In this document: piece after piece, positions 8,860 through 18,021 of the stretch | Layout of the letters: every line of letters begins with the position of its first letter | How positions within the stretch are numbered: position 1 is the first letter of the stretch | NCBI RefSeq assembly: GCF_000019845.1 | Contig: NC_010581.1 | Coordinates: forward strand, 997,501-1,061,500 | Origin: Beijerinckia indica subsp. indica ATCC 9039 | GTDB taxonomy: Bacteria > Pseudomonadota > Alphaproteobacteria > Rhizobiales > Beijerinckiaceae | DNA: 64,000 nt | Direction: 5' to 3' | Translations under genes and position numbers: made by a program | The notes under the pieces: generated by a model | Told to the model about the DNA's origin: nothing | Database searches by the model: none | Seen by the model: only the letters and a program-made list of their open reading frames with translations

Positions 8860-10230
8860 GTGACGAACGCTTTTTTCTCCCCGGCAAGGTCTTTGTTGCC
8901 TTCCCTTTCGCTTGCGCCAAAAATCGAGAGCAAGCGGCAGCGGAATGATGCCAAAATCCTGCTTGCCATGGGTCTTTGCCTCTCACAGCTTCCCTTGCAA
9001 GTTTCCTCGGCCTTGGCTGGACCCTATGGCAGCCAGGCCGAATGGGCGCAGCGCTATGACACGGATGCCAATCTGGCTGTCCTGCGCTCCAACGTGCCGG
9101 TGCTTTCGGTCCAGACGTTGAACGCGACCGAGCAAGCGATCGAAACCTATCGCAACATCGTCGCGCGGGGTGGTTGGAATCGTGTGTCGGCCAGCGCCAC
9201 GCTGAAACTCGGCGCCAATAATGCTGCCGTCACCGAATTACGCAAACGGTTGATCGAAACCGGCGATCTCGATGCTTCGGCCGGCACCTCGCCGATCTTC
9301 GATTCCTATGTCGATGCCGGCGTCAGGCATTTCCAGGCGCGCCATGGCCTGGCCGAAACAGGCATCGTCAACCGCGAGACCGTGACGGCGATGAACGTGC
9401 CTGCCGATGTGCGGTTGCATCAGCTCGAGGTCAATCTCGTGCGGTTGCGGTCTTATAGCGGCAATCTCGGCGAACGATTCGTTATGGCGAATATTCCGGC
9501 CATGGCGGTCGAAACCGTTGAGAATGGTGTCGTCGCAACGCATCATATTGCTGGCGTCGGAAAGATCGACCGTCAATCTCCGGTCATGATGACCAGAGCC
9601 ACGGATATCAATTTCAATCCTTATTGGACTGTGCCGGCTTCTATCATCCGCAAGGATCTGATCCCGCGCATGCAAAAAGATCCGAATTATTTGAGCGATC
9701 ATAAGATCCGGATCTTCAATAAGGACGGGCAGGAACTGCAGTCCAGCCAGGTCAATTGGAACTCGCTTGAGGCGACCAACTACCGGTTCCGTCAGGATCC
9801 GGGCGGCGACATCAATTCGCTGGGCGTGGTGCGTATCAATATTGCTAATCCTTACGGCGTCTACATGCATGACACGCCTGAAAAGGGTGTCTTTGGCGAT
9901 GACGAGCGTTTCGTCTCGTCCGGCTGTATTCGCGTGCAGAATGTGCGTGATTATGTCACGTGGCTGCTCAAGGACACGCCTGGCTGGGATCGTGCGCATA
10001 TTGATGAGGCGATCCGCTCCGGCCAGCGGATCGACGCGAAGATCACCTCTTCAGTGCCTGTCTATTGGGTTTATGTCACCGCTTGGGCCACACCCGATGG
10101 TTTAGTGCAGTTCCGCGAGGATATTTATCAGCGTGATGGTTTCGGTGCGGTCGCGGACAATCCGACCACCGTGCAGCAGACGGCCAATGCCCGGAACACG
10201 GGGCTCCCGCCGATCAATGATGAGGAATGA
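8860..10230 (+). CDS. ldtP: L,D-transpeptidase (YkuD, YcbB-like) with PG-binding domain
   Basis: Periplasmic peptidoglycan enzyme making 3-3 cross-links or attaching proteins to meso-diaminopimelate. The 456-residue product has an internal export signal (LLAMGLCLSQLPLQVSSALA, about residues 35-55), a peptidoglycan-binding domain (TLKLGANNAAVTELRKRL to NRETVTAMNVP, about 105-180) and a YkuD domain from about 205. The catalytic region is YMHDTPEKGVFG followed by SSGCIRVQN, with the nucleophile Cys. The frame opens at TTG 8848, but GTG 8860 has GGAG six bases upstream and is preferred. Neighbouring LdtR is its likely regulator. The symbol is used by analogy. Confidence 0.88.
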   Translation: MTNAFFSPARSLLPSLSLAPKIESKRQRNDAKILLAMGLCLSQLPLQVSSALAGPYGSQAEWAQRYDTDANLAVLRSNVPVLSVQTLNATEQAIETYRNIVARGGWNRVSASATLKLGANNAAVTELRKRLIETGDLDASAGTSPIFDSYVDAGVRHFQARHGLAETGIVNRETVTAMNVPADVRLHQLEVNLVRLRSYSGNLGERFVMANIPAMAVETVENGVVATHHIAGVGKIDRQSPVMMTRATDINFNPYWTVPASIIRKDLIPRMQKDPNYLSDHKIRIFNKDGQELQSSQVNWNSLEATNYRFRQDPGGDINSLGVVRINIANPYGVYMHDTPEKGVFGDDERFVSSGCIRVQNVRDYVTWLLKDTPGWDRAHIDEAIRSGQRIDAKITSSVPVYWVYVTAWATPDGLVQFREDIYQRDGFGAVADNPTTVQQTANARNTGLPPINDEE

Positions 10231-10279
10231 GCCACGAGGCTCTTCCTCGACTTTCACGGACTGATTTGAATTTGAATAT

Positions 10280-10324
10280 AATAGAAGGGCGGAAACGAAC
10301 GTGTTTCCGCCCTTCTATTATTTT
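10280..10324. terminator. Strong bidirectional terminator between convergent genes
   Basis: A perfect 17-bp stem (AATAGAAGGGCGGAAAC at 10280-10296 and its complement at 10303-10319) with a six-base loop. It is followed by ATTTT on the plus strand and by a T-rich stretch on the minus strand. It sits between the convergent ldtP and lipoprotein-hydrolase genes. Confidence 0.9.
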
Positions 10325-10386
10325 GACGATCTGTCGTTTTCATTCGTGCGCAGCGAGATGGCTTTCTCGGGTCAAGCCTTCCGAAT

Positions 10387-11643
10387 TCAAGGGCTTACGG
10401 AGTTTCCGAGATTTTGGCTGAGCGCATCGACCTGATCGCCGTAGTTTTCCCGTGAGTTGGAATCGACGACGGCTACTGGGGCGGAAACAGCTAGACCGGC
10501 CGCCGTTCCCACCGATGTCGCGACGCCAGCCGCCTTTTCGATGATCAGATCGCCGAGCCCGGTATGGGAATCACTGATCGACTGGCCTTGAAGCAATCGG
10601 GTCCCGATCAATGTCACGACTTCTGGATTTTGGGCGAATTTGCCGTGATTCAGAGGATCCGACGATTGAATATTGGTCATATTGACCACGTCTATATTGT
10701 CGCGTGACAATTCACTCCGCGCCGGTTCGACGTCGGGATTGATTGCGCCCAATCGCGGGCTTCCCCAGATCCTTTGGCTGAGCGCGAGGGCACGATCGTT
10801 CTGCGAAACGAAAAGCGTAAAGTGCGGCCGTTTCGGTCCCATATCGGCGATCTGTTCGCGGGCATTGTCGATATCGACATCCGGCGCAGCCAACAGCACA
10901 TTACGAATTTTGGGGGCGACGTGGCCATCACGGATCGCCATCTGACGCAAGGATTCGAGGAGCAGCCAATTACCCATTGAATGGGCGAGAATATCGATTT
11001 CATCGATATCGCGATCATTGGCGAGAAACCGCAAAGTGTCTTCCAGAGCGTTGCGGGAGAAATTGGTGCTCTCGCGATCATAACCATAGGCGAGAATGCT
11101 GCCGCGCGAGGGCCAGGTAAACAGGACTGGCGCGACATCCGCGCCGGAATCGTGAACGATCTGCGCGAAACGGAAGACAGCGTCATCGAACCTGTTGTTG
11201 AAGCCATGCACGAAGACAAGCGCCTGCCGTTTGCGTGTATGCAGGACCAGCTTGTGGAATGTACGGACCGCTGTGTCGCGATCGACAATATCAGTCCGCA
11301 GAGAAACGAAATCAGTCAGCGGATTACCAGGCTGTGTGCGAGGCCATTGGACATCGCCAATCTGGCGCGCATTATCCGGCGGGATGGAGACGACAATATC
11401 GGCAAAGGACGTTTTCTGACTGCGATTGCCGGAGAAGATGAGACCCGGCGTGTTGGTCGGAAGGCGTGTCGTCACGACAACCATTTCGACGCGATTGGTC
11501 CCGGGGGCCGATTCAGCCACGGGCATGAGAAAGCCTTGCATGTCCCTGGCGCAGCCACCGAGGCTCGAGGTCAGGGCAACGACCAGCGCTAGGCGTGAAA
11601 GCGCGGTTCGAGGTCTTTTGAATTGGGCCGCGTCACCGTGCAT
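10387..11643 (-). CDS. Alpha/beta hydrolase lipoprotein (DUF900-like)
   Basis: Predicted outer-membrane or periplasmic lipoprotein of 418 residues. A lipobox LGGC places the lipidated Cys at residue 31 after a hydrophobic signal. The hydrolase domain (about 45-335) has the oxyanion motif LVFVHGFNNRFDDAVFRFAQI, LFTWPSRGS, and the nucleophile elbow LAHSMGNWLL. A later Asp (LLAAPDVDID) fits the catalytic acid. Families with this sequence are annotated as DUF900 alpha/beta hydrolases with unknown substrate. It converges with ldtP, and its minus-strand terminator is the hairpin at 10280-10319. Confidence 0.85.
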   Translation of the reverse strand: MHGDAAQFKRPRTALSRLALVVALTSSLGGCARDMQGFLMPVAESAPGTNRVEMVVVTTRLPTNTPGLIFSGNRSQKTSFADIVVSIPPDNARQIGDVQWPRTQPGNPLTDFVSLRTDIVDRDTAVRTFHKLVLHTRKRQALVFVHGFNNRFDDAVFRFAQIVHDSGADVAPVLFTWPSRGSILAYGYDRESTNFSRNALEDTLRFLANDRDIDEIDILAHSMGNWLLLESLRQMAIRDGHVAPKIRNVLLAAPDVDIDNAREQIADMGPKRPHFTLFVSQNDRALALSQRIWGSPRLGAINPDVEPARSELSRDNIDVVNMTNIQSSDPLNHGKFAQNPEVVTLIGTRLLQGQSISDSHTGLGDLIIEKAAGVATSVGTAAGLAVSAPVAVVDSNSRENYGDQVDALSQNLGNSVSP

Positions 11644-11811
11644 GGCTTATCCCAAGATCTTCAAACGGGCAGAATGATACCCCTGCGCCATTCTCCGCGA
11701 GACAGAGCATCGAACCCGAATGGAGAGCCCCATTCGAGTCCCTGAATATGGCGACATTGCCTTTGTTTCACGGCCGCCGTCAAGCTGGCGATGCGGGATG
11801 TGAGATTGGGT

Positions 11812-12654
11812 TTAAGCGCTACGCCGTATTAATTGCTGCAAGACCTCCTCGTTTACCTCATGGGTCCAAACCTTGAAGATTGTTAACTGATGCGGTCCGA
11901 AGGATGTGGCGAGCGGGATATCGGCGGCATCGCGGCCACGTGCCACCGTGATCCGGCCGATGCGCGGAATATTGTGGCGCGCGTCGAAAGTGAACCAGCG
12001 CCCGTCGAGATAAGCCTCGAACCAAGCATTGTAATCCATTGGCGCCGGATCCGGCGGCACGCCGATGTCGCCAAGAAAGCCATTGGCATAGCGGGCGGGA
12101 ATATTCATGCAGCGGCAGAAAGTGACGGCGAGATGCGCGAAATCGCGGCAGACGCCCAGGCGTTCCTCGAAAGCTTCCGCAGCGGTACGGGTTGCACGGG
12201 CAAATTGATACCCGAAGGTCAAATGATCACAGACAAAATCGCAAATGGCCTGCACCCGGCGCCAGCCGGGCGGTGTCGCCCCGAACAGGTCCCAGGCAAT
12301 ATTGCTGAGCTTGTCCGTCTCGCAATAGCGGCTGCCGAGAAGATAGAGGAGAAATTCGTTCGGCACTTCTTCGAGGGGGACTTCCCCTGCATCGAGCATG
12401 ACGGGATCGGGCAGGCCGCTGTCCTCGATGATCGCATCGGCGGTCAAGGTAATATTGCCCTCGGGTGCCACGAATTTGCGCACATAATTGCCGAATGAAT
12501 CGACATAGACCGTCGTCGGGATTGGCGGGTGAAAGGTTGGCGCGACCTCGTAGCGGATTTCCTGCGACCGTTCGGGATGGGCGTCAAGAAGGCACAGCAT
12601 CAGGGTCGGCCGGGGACAATTGAAGGTCAATTCATATCCGTACCGAATCAACAT
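11812..12654 (-). CDS. Transglutaminase-like domain protein with N-terminal beta domain
   Basis: Cytosolic protein of 280 residues. The first half is a beta-rich bacterial transglutaminase N-terminal domain. The second half is a papain-like transglutaminase fold with the nucleophile Cys in ERLGVCRDFAHLAVTFCRCMNIPARY (about residue 170). The position usually holding the catalytic His reads NAWFEAYLDGRWFTFDARHN, with Asn before Ala-Trp, so the textbook Cys-His-Asp triad is incomplete. I believe Ser or Asn is common here in this alphaproteobacterial subfamily. Proteolysis, cross-linking or no catalysis are all possible. Confidence 0.82.
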   Translation of the reverse strand: MLIRYGYELTFNCPRPTLMLCLLDAHPERSQEIRYEVAPTFHPPIPTTVYVDSFGNYVRKFVAPEGNITLTADAIIEDSGLPDPVMLDAGEVPLEEVPNEFLLYLLGSRYCETDKLSNIAWDLFGATPPGWRRVQAICDFVCDHLTFGYQFARATRTAAEAFEERLGVCRDFAHLAVTFCRCMNIPARYANGFLGDIGVPPDPAPMDYNAWFEAYLDGRWFTFDARHNIPRIGRITVARGRDAADIPLATSFGPHQLTIFKVWTHEVNEEVLQQLIRRSA

Positions 12655-13176
12655 GATATAGAGCCTTAAAAATGTGCGGAAAGGAGAGAAGCAGAAAAAC
12701 CGTGGCGTAGGGGCCGTTGGTCAAATCGCAGTTCCGCATGAAAGACGGTTGGGTGGGAACGCGTGCAATGATCAGGCACGGGGGTACGGCCACTTCAGTC
12801 TGTCAGAAATCCCTGTGATGGGCTGAACGGAGGGCCGGCCGTGAGTTGCATCGCGAAGGCCTGGAAATACGGGTTGCACCTGCTCCGCTTACAACCTGCA
12901 ATGAGATCCTCTTTTCCAACATCTCAATAGAAACTTGGTTCCAATAGGGGAGGATTCCGGGGAAGAAGCGCAACTCGAACGTGGCGAAAGGGGCAATGCC
13001 GTTCGAGATCAAACCATGTTGACCGATCATTCACGGTCGATGAGGAAATCGTGTCATTTCACCCTACACATCAAGCCTGAAAGTATATATCACTTTTAGA
13101 TAAATTTGATGTGATTACAAAAGCTTATAGAATTGCCTAGACGTCCGGACGAACGAGCGATGGTCCTGGATCAAAG
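12655..13176. other. Intergenic region with no recognised feature
   Basis: About 520 bp between the transglutaminase-like gene and the terminator of the PEBP gene. The frame at 12803-13030 on the minus strand has no ribosome site and no recognisable composition. The last 80 bp are AT-rich. I see nothing else that can be supported. Confidence 0.4.
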
Positions 13177-13211
13177 AAAAAAGCGCAAGACATTGTGGAT
13201 CTTGCGCTTTT
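13177..13211 (-). terminator. Rho-independent terminator of the PEBP gene
   Basis: Arms AAAAGCGCAAGA (13179-13190) and TCTTGCGCTTTT (13200-13211) flank a nine-base loop. Read on the minus strand the hairpin ends in six T. It lies about 45 bp after the PEBP stop codon. Confidence 0.85.
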
Positions 13212-13257
13212 GGGGAAGCTGATTGGGGACCTGCGATCCGGTGCTGCGTGGCGGCGC

Positions 13258-13830
13258 TTAATCCATCCGTTCGCAAATACCGGTCACTTGTCCTTTGGCG
13301 AGAACATGGCCGCGCATGGCGGTCAAAAGCTGTTCCCGACTGGGGACGAAGGCGAAATGCAGGCGCGTGTCGAGCGCATAGATCTCGAAAAGATAGCGGT
13401 GTGGCCCATGCTCAATCGGCGGATTGGGCGCGACCCAGCTGGCTTTCACGGAGAACTGGCCTGTCAGCGTCTCGTCGTCTGTTGCCGCGTCGGTCTGCAG
13501 GACGCCCGGCCTCAAGCCACCGTCGTGGCCGGGCAAGGTCCAATTCAAGGCATGGATGACGGGATTATATGTCGGGCTGTCGGCGTCTTCGACGAGAAGG
13601 ACCAGGCTCTGCGCAGCCTCCGGCACGCCTTCCCATTTCAAGGGCGGCGAGACATTTTCACCATCGCTCGTGAACAAGGGAGGAATGGGATAGTAATTTT
13701 CAAAAGCTTGGCTTTCGACCTTGATCAGTTCGGGGGCTTCCGTCCGGGCGTCCCGATAAACTAAGGTTTTGGGACCCAAGGGATAATTCTCAAGCATGTG
13801 GCCGAACGCGGCCGCCACATCGCTCAGCAT
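13258..13830 (-). CDS. YbhB/YbcL family phosphatidylethanolamine-binding-like protein
   Basis: Cytosolic protein of 190 residues in the PEBP/Raf-kinase-inhibitor-like family. Its anion-binding pocket is made by NVSPPLKWEGVPEAAQSLVLLVEDADSP (about 58-86), HALNWTLPG (about 93-101) and WVAPNPPIEHGPHRYLFEIYALD (about 128-150). The bacterial role is uncertain and the ligand unknown. A TTG at 13845 is in frame, but the ATG at 13830 has a clear AGGAG ribosome site and is preferred. The leader carries a short palindrome (TTCAATTG-n7-CAATTGAA, 13841-13863). Confidence 0.88.
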   Translation of the reverse strand: MLSDVAAAFGHMLENYPLGPKTLVYRDARTEAPELIKVESQAFENYYPIPPLFTSDGENVSPPLKWEGVPEAAQSLVLLVEDADSPTYNPVIHALNWTLPGHDGGLRPGVLQTDAATDDETLTGQFSVKASWVAPNPPIEHGPHRYLFEIYALDTRLHFAFVPSREQLLTAMRGHVLAKGQVTGICERMD

Positions 13831-13863
13831 TCCTCTCTCCTTCAATTGCTAAACACAATTGAA

Positions 13864-14138
13864 TTATTCGCAATTGTTGGACCACCACAATAATCAAAAC
13901 TGCAATTCTGGCATGCGAGGCTGAAACGTCTTGTCGTTCTCAATAAAATAAACGGCTGATCTTATGCTAAGCTTACGCTTTAAGCGCAAGCACAGCCAGA
14001 ACGACAAGCGTATGTAGGAAAGTCGCGAAATCGGAATTGATGTTTTCGGCACCGATCTTGCCAAAAATGGCGGTCAGGGCGGCAAAACTTGGCGAGGCGA
14101 GGGCCTCCGAAGCCAGTTATTGGCGAGGAAGAAAGTCT
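13864..14138. other. Gap where prmC would be expected
   Basis: In most Rhizobiales prmC, the release-factor methyltransferase gene, directly follows prfA. Here about 300 bp separate the prfA stop from the PEBP gene start. I see no NPPY motif, no SAM-binding motif and no long minus-strand frame. The stretch contains a weak hairpin (GCTT.CGCTT..AAGCG.AAGC near 13970) and otherwise nothing recognisable. Confidence 0.45.
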
Positions 14139-15215
14139 TCACGCCCCCTCGCTCGCGGCGAGTTGGGCAGCTTGATAATCGGTGATCAAGGCGTCGATCA
14201 CCTCATCGAGCGCCTCGCCGGTCATCACTTTGTCAAGCTTGTAGAGCGTCAGATTGATACGGTGATCCGTCAGCCGGCCTTGTGGGAAATTATAGGTGCG
14301 GATGCGTTCTGAACGATCACCCGAACCGACCTGGGCCTTGCGGTCAGCAGCCCTTTCCGCCTCCAGTTGTTGCCGTTTGGCGTCATAAATGCGCGAGCGC
14401 AAAAGTGACATGGCGCGGGCGCGGTTCTTGTGCTGGGAGCGTTCGTCCTGGACGAAAATCACAGTGCCTGTCGGCAGATGCGTGATGCGGATCGCCGATT
14501 CGGTCTTGTTGACATGCTGGCCGCCGGCGCCTTGCGCGCGCATCGTATCGATCTTCAAATCCGCCTCGTTGATCTCTACATCGACTTCTTCGGCCTGCGG
14601 GAGGACGGCGACGGTCGCGGCTGAGGTATGGATCCGGCCCTGTGTCTCCGTATCGGGCACGCGCTGGACGCGATGCGTCCCGGATTCGAATTTCAACTTG
14701 GCGAAGACGCCCTTGCCGGTAATCTCGGCGACAATTTCCTTGTAACCGCCCGCTGTCCCTTCGCTCACAGATAGGATTTCGACGCCCCAGCCCTTGGCCT
14801 CGGCGTAGCGCTGATACATGCGAAACAGATCGCCGGCGAAAAGCGCCGCTTCATCGCCGCCTGTGCCGGCGCGAATTTCGAGAATGGCGCTTTTTTCATC
14901 ATCCGCGTCCTTGGGCAGCAGAGCGATCCGCAAATGCTGTTCGAAAGCGCCGAGCCTTTGCCGCGCATCCTGCAATTCTTCTTCGGCGAGCGCCAGCAAT
15001 TCGGGCTCTGTCGCGGGATCGGCCAGCATGGCTTCCATGCCGGATATTTCGGTCATTTCATCGCGATAGGCGCGAATGGCCTGCGCCACTTCATCAAGCC
15101 CCGCCAATTCGCGTGACAGGGATACGAAAGTCGCCGCATCGGGATTTTCCGTCAGGCGCGCGGAAATTTCCTCGTGGCGACGCAGGATGAGATCGAGCTT
15201 GTCTTGCGGCAGCAT
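14139..15215 (-). CDS. prfA: Peptide chain release factor 1
   Basis: Class I release factor recognising UAA and UAG. At 358 residues it has the standard RF1 length. The peptidyl-tRNA hydrolysis motif GGQ is in [25 protein letters not shown] (about residue 233). The charged loop [27 protein letters not shown] and the C-terminal [25 protein letters not shown] are typical. It follows ptsP and lysC on the same strand, the usual Rhizobiales order. Confidence 0.96.
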   Translation of the reverse strand: MLPQDKLDLILRRHEEISARLTENPDAATFVSLSRELAGLDEVAQAIRAYRDEMTEISGMEAMLADPATEPELLALAEEELQDARQRLGAFEQHLRIALLPKDADDEKSAILEIRAGTGGDEAALFAGDLFRMYQRYAEAKGWGVEILSVSEGTAGGYKEIVAEITGKGVFAKLKFESGTHRVQRVPDTETQGRIHTSAATVAVLPQAEEVDVEINEADLKIDTMRAQGAGGQHVNKTESAIRITHLPTGTVIFVQDERSQHKNRARAMSLLRSRIYDAKRQQLEAERAADRKAQVGSGDRSERIRTYNFPQGRLTDHRINLTLYKLDKVMTGEALDEVIDALITDYQAAQLAASEGA

Positions 15216-15478
15216 GGGTTCGGGCGAAAGAGAAAGGAAAAGGGAAAGCCGCCTTTAAACCAAGGCGTCGCGGGAGCGATCCTTGGTTCCTTCCCGCATT
15301 TTTCGCTTTTTTAGCGGCATAAGCGACAATGCGGAAATGATTCAACGGTCATGGATACGAAATTGCTCTTATAGACTATTTTGCGTGGAAAAGGATTCCA
15401 TATTCTTCTTTAAAATCATGAAAATATCAAAAGGCGAGGCGGTTAGGCCCTGGATCGGTGAAGCCAGGGCCGAACAGG

Positions 15479-17746
15479 TTAAATAGGAATTTCCTCTTCC
15501 TCGGCGAAGCGTTTCAGCCTTTCGCGCAGTGAGGCGCTAGCGCCCTGGTCGGCTTCGAGCCAGGAATGAACGCTTGCCTCGAGTTTGCCGAGATCGAGGG
15601 CGAGCGTCATGGCTTTGACCGGGCCGATGGCCGCGGCTGACATGGACAGGCCGCGATAACCCAGCCCCATCAGGGCCATGGCTTCAAGTGGACGGCCTCC
15701 CATCTCACCGCACAAGGTCACGCTCGTGCCATGCGCCGCAGCCTTGTCGACGATGAGCTTCAAGGCGCGCAAAATCGGTACGGAAAGACAGTCGAAACGA
15801 CCTGCCACCCGCTTATTGTCACGATCGGCGGCGAAGAGATATTGCACCAGATCATTGGAGCCGACGGAGAGAAAATCGACCTTCGGACAAAGCTCGTCGA
15901 GTTGCCACAAGAGCGACGGCACTTCCACCATGACGCCGAGTTCGAGCTTTGACGGTATGGGATGGTTATGACGGGCGAGATGCAGCAATTCGCGCGCGAC
16001 CATGGTTTTGGCGCGATCGAGCTCCTCGATCATGGCGATCATCGGGAACATGATGCGCAGGGGACGGCCGTCGGCGGCGCGCAAAAGGGCGCGCAATTGC
16101 GAGCGCAGCAGCACGGGGCGATCGAGGCCGATGCGGATGGCCCGCCAGCCCAGCGCCGGATTTTCCTCCTGCACCTGGGCCATATAGGGCAGCACCTTGT
16201 CAGAACCGATATCGAGCGTGCGAAAAGTGAGCGCCCGATCTCCAACGGCATCGAGCGCCGTGCGGTAAAGATCTTCCTGCTCGCTCAGGCGGGGGAATCT
16301 GGCCGCCACCATGAATTGCAATTCGGTGCGAAACAGGCCGACGGAAAGTGCCCCCGTTTCCGCGACATGCTGAAGATCGACCAACAGGCCCGCGTTCATA
16401 TGCAGATCGATCTTCACGCCATCCCGCGTGACGGCCGGCACGGCGCGCAGCTTGTGATATTGCTCCTGGCGTCTGGCGCGCAGACGCGCCTTTTCCGCAT
16501 AAGCATGTTCGATGTCATGGGGCGGCCGCACATGGACGTCACCCGTGCTGCCGTCGAGAATGAGGGCGTCATTGGGTTCGACGAAATCGGTGATATTGGC
16601 GACATCGCCGACCATGGCGATGCCAAGCGCGCGGGCGACGATCGCCACATGGCTTGAAGCGCCGCCATCCTCGAGCACAAGGCCGCGCAATTTTGTGCGA
16701 TCATATTCGAGCAAAGCGGCGGCGCCCATGGATCGCGCGACGATGATCGCATGATCGGGCAGATTGGCATGTTCCGGCACAAAATTCTGGCCGGTCAACT
16801 GATGCAGGAGCCGATTGGCGAGATCGTCGAGATCGTGCAGGCGCTCGCGCAGATACGGCTCTGTACGCCTTTGCAGCTTGGCACGGGCGTCATTCTGCAC
16901 CCGTTCGACGGCCGCCTCTGCCGTCAGGCCGCTCGAAATTGCCTCGCGCAGGCGGCGCAGCCAACCACGATCATGCGCGAACATGCGAAAGGTTTCGAGC
17001 ACGTCGCGATGTTCGCCAGGCCCGATATTGCCGCTTTCGATCAGCCGGTCGATCGAGTCACGCAGAGCGTTGATGGCGGTATCGAGCCGCGCAATTTCTG
17101 CCTTGGTGTCCTCGGCGATCAGCTGTTTGACGATGATCCGCGGCTCGTGCAGGACGACACGGCCGAGGGCGACACCATCGGCGACAGGAGTCCCCTTGAT
17201 CGCCAGCGGGCGGCGCAAGGCAATATCCTGGCCGGGTGGAACCAAGGATTGCAGCTGGCCGGAGGCGATCATCTCGGCGAGCAGCATGGCGGTCGTCTGC
17301 AGCGCCTCGATTTCCTCCTCGGAATAAGTGCGGCGCGCCTTGTTCTGCACCACCAGAACGCCGAGCGTATTGCCGCCGCGCAGGATCGGCACGCCGAGGA
17401 AGGAGGAATAGATCTCCTCGCCGGTTTCCGGCCGGTAGAGGAAGGAGGGATGTTGCTGCGCGTCGGACAGCGCCAGGGCTTCGGCGGTTTCGGCGATCCG
17501 GCCGACGAGACCTTCTCCGGTATGGATCAGGGTCAAGTGAACCGCTTCCGGCTTCAAACCTTCCGTGGCGTAAAGTTCCAGGCTCCCATCGGCGCGAAGC
17601 ACGTAAACCGAGCAGACCTCGGCGACCATATTGGCGGCGATATGCGTGACGATTTTGTCGAGCTGGGCCTGCGGGCTGATCGATTCCGCCATGACTTCGC
17701 GGAGCCGACGCAAGAGCAGACGTGGGCCACCGAGAGCGCCATACAT
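15479..17746 (-). CDS. ptsP: PEP-protein phosphotransferase of the nitrogen PTS (EI-Ntr)
   Basis: First enzyme of the PTS-Ntr phosphorelay; it takes phosphate from phosphoenolpyruvate and passes it to NPr, linking nitrogen and carbon status to regulation. The 755-residue product has an N-terminal GAF domain (about 15-160, ending in GVLVVQNKARRTYSEEEIEAL). The EI domain carries the phosphorylated His in EDGGASSHVAIVARALGIAM (about 370), and the PEP-binding barrel contains FRTLDIGSDK, FRTELQF and LCGEMGGRPLEAMALMGLG. The frame extends to 17788, but ATG 17746 (MYGALGGPRLLLRRLREVM) has AGGA upstream and matches the usual family start. Confidence 0.95.
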   Translation of the reverse strand: MYGALGGPRLLLRRLREVMAESISPQAQLDKIVTHIAANMVAEVCSVYVLRADGSLELYATEGLKPEAVHLTLIHTGEGLVGRIAETAEALALSDAQQHPSFLYRPETGEEIYSSFLGVPILRGGNTLGVLVVQNKARRTYSEEEIEALQTTAMLLAEMIASGQLQSLVPPGQDIALRRPLAIKGTPVADGVALGRVVLHEPRIIVKQLIAEDTKAEIARLDTAINALRDSIDRLIESGNIGPGEHRDVLETFRMFAHDRGWLRRLREAISSGLTAEAAVERVQNDARAKLQRRTEPYLRERLHDLDDLANRLLHQLTGQNFVPEHANLPDHAIIVARSMGAAALLEYDRTKLRGLVLEDGGASSHVAIVARALGIAMVGDVANITDFVEPNDALILDGSTGDVHVRPPHDIEHAYAEKARLRARRQEQYHKLRAVPAVTRDGVKIDLHMNAGLLVDLQHVAETGALSVGLFRTELQFMVAARFPRLSEQEDLYRTALDAVGDRALTFRTLDIGSDKVLPYMAQVQEENPALGWRAIRIGLDRPVLLRSQLRALLRAADGRPLRIMFPMIAMIEELDRAKTMVARELLHLARHNHPIPSKLELGVMVEVPSLLWQLDELCPKVDFLSVGSNDLVQYLFAADRDNKRVAGRFDCLSVPILRALKLIVDKAAAHGTSVTLCGEMGGRPLEAMALMGLGYRGLSMSAAAIGPVKAMTLALDLGKLEASVHSWLEADQGASASLRERLKRFAEEEEIPI

Positions 17747-18021
17747 AGCCGTTTCCTGTTCAGCCCCGGGGGGCCCATATTGCGGCATCGGTCGGCCAGC
17801 CTTGGGGCATAAGTCGTCATTGGTTTGTTTTTAAAGGCGAAACCAATGCAGCTCTGATCTTGAGCCTCAGCGCTCTCGCAAGAGGCGCTCAGGCAGGCGG
17901 AAGGCGACCGGGCCTTTTCGTTGCTTCGGTCGGTTTAAGCAAGGCAAACTCCGGACCGCAAGCAGGAAATGCAGCTAAAAACAAAGAGTTTTTGCTGCGC
18001 TGCACCAAAACGCAAAGTGAA

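Noticed and set aside
12803..13030. 75-codon minus-strand frame
   Set aside because: No ribosome site or recognisable feature; likely chance.
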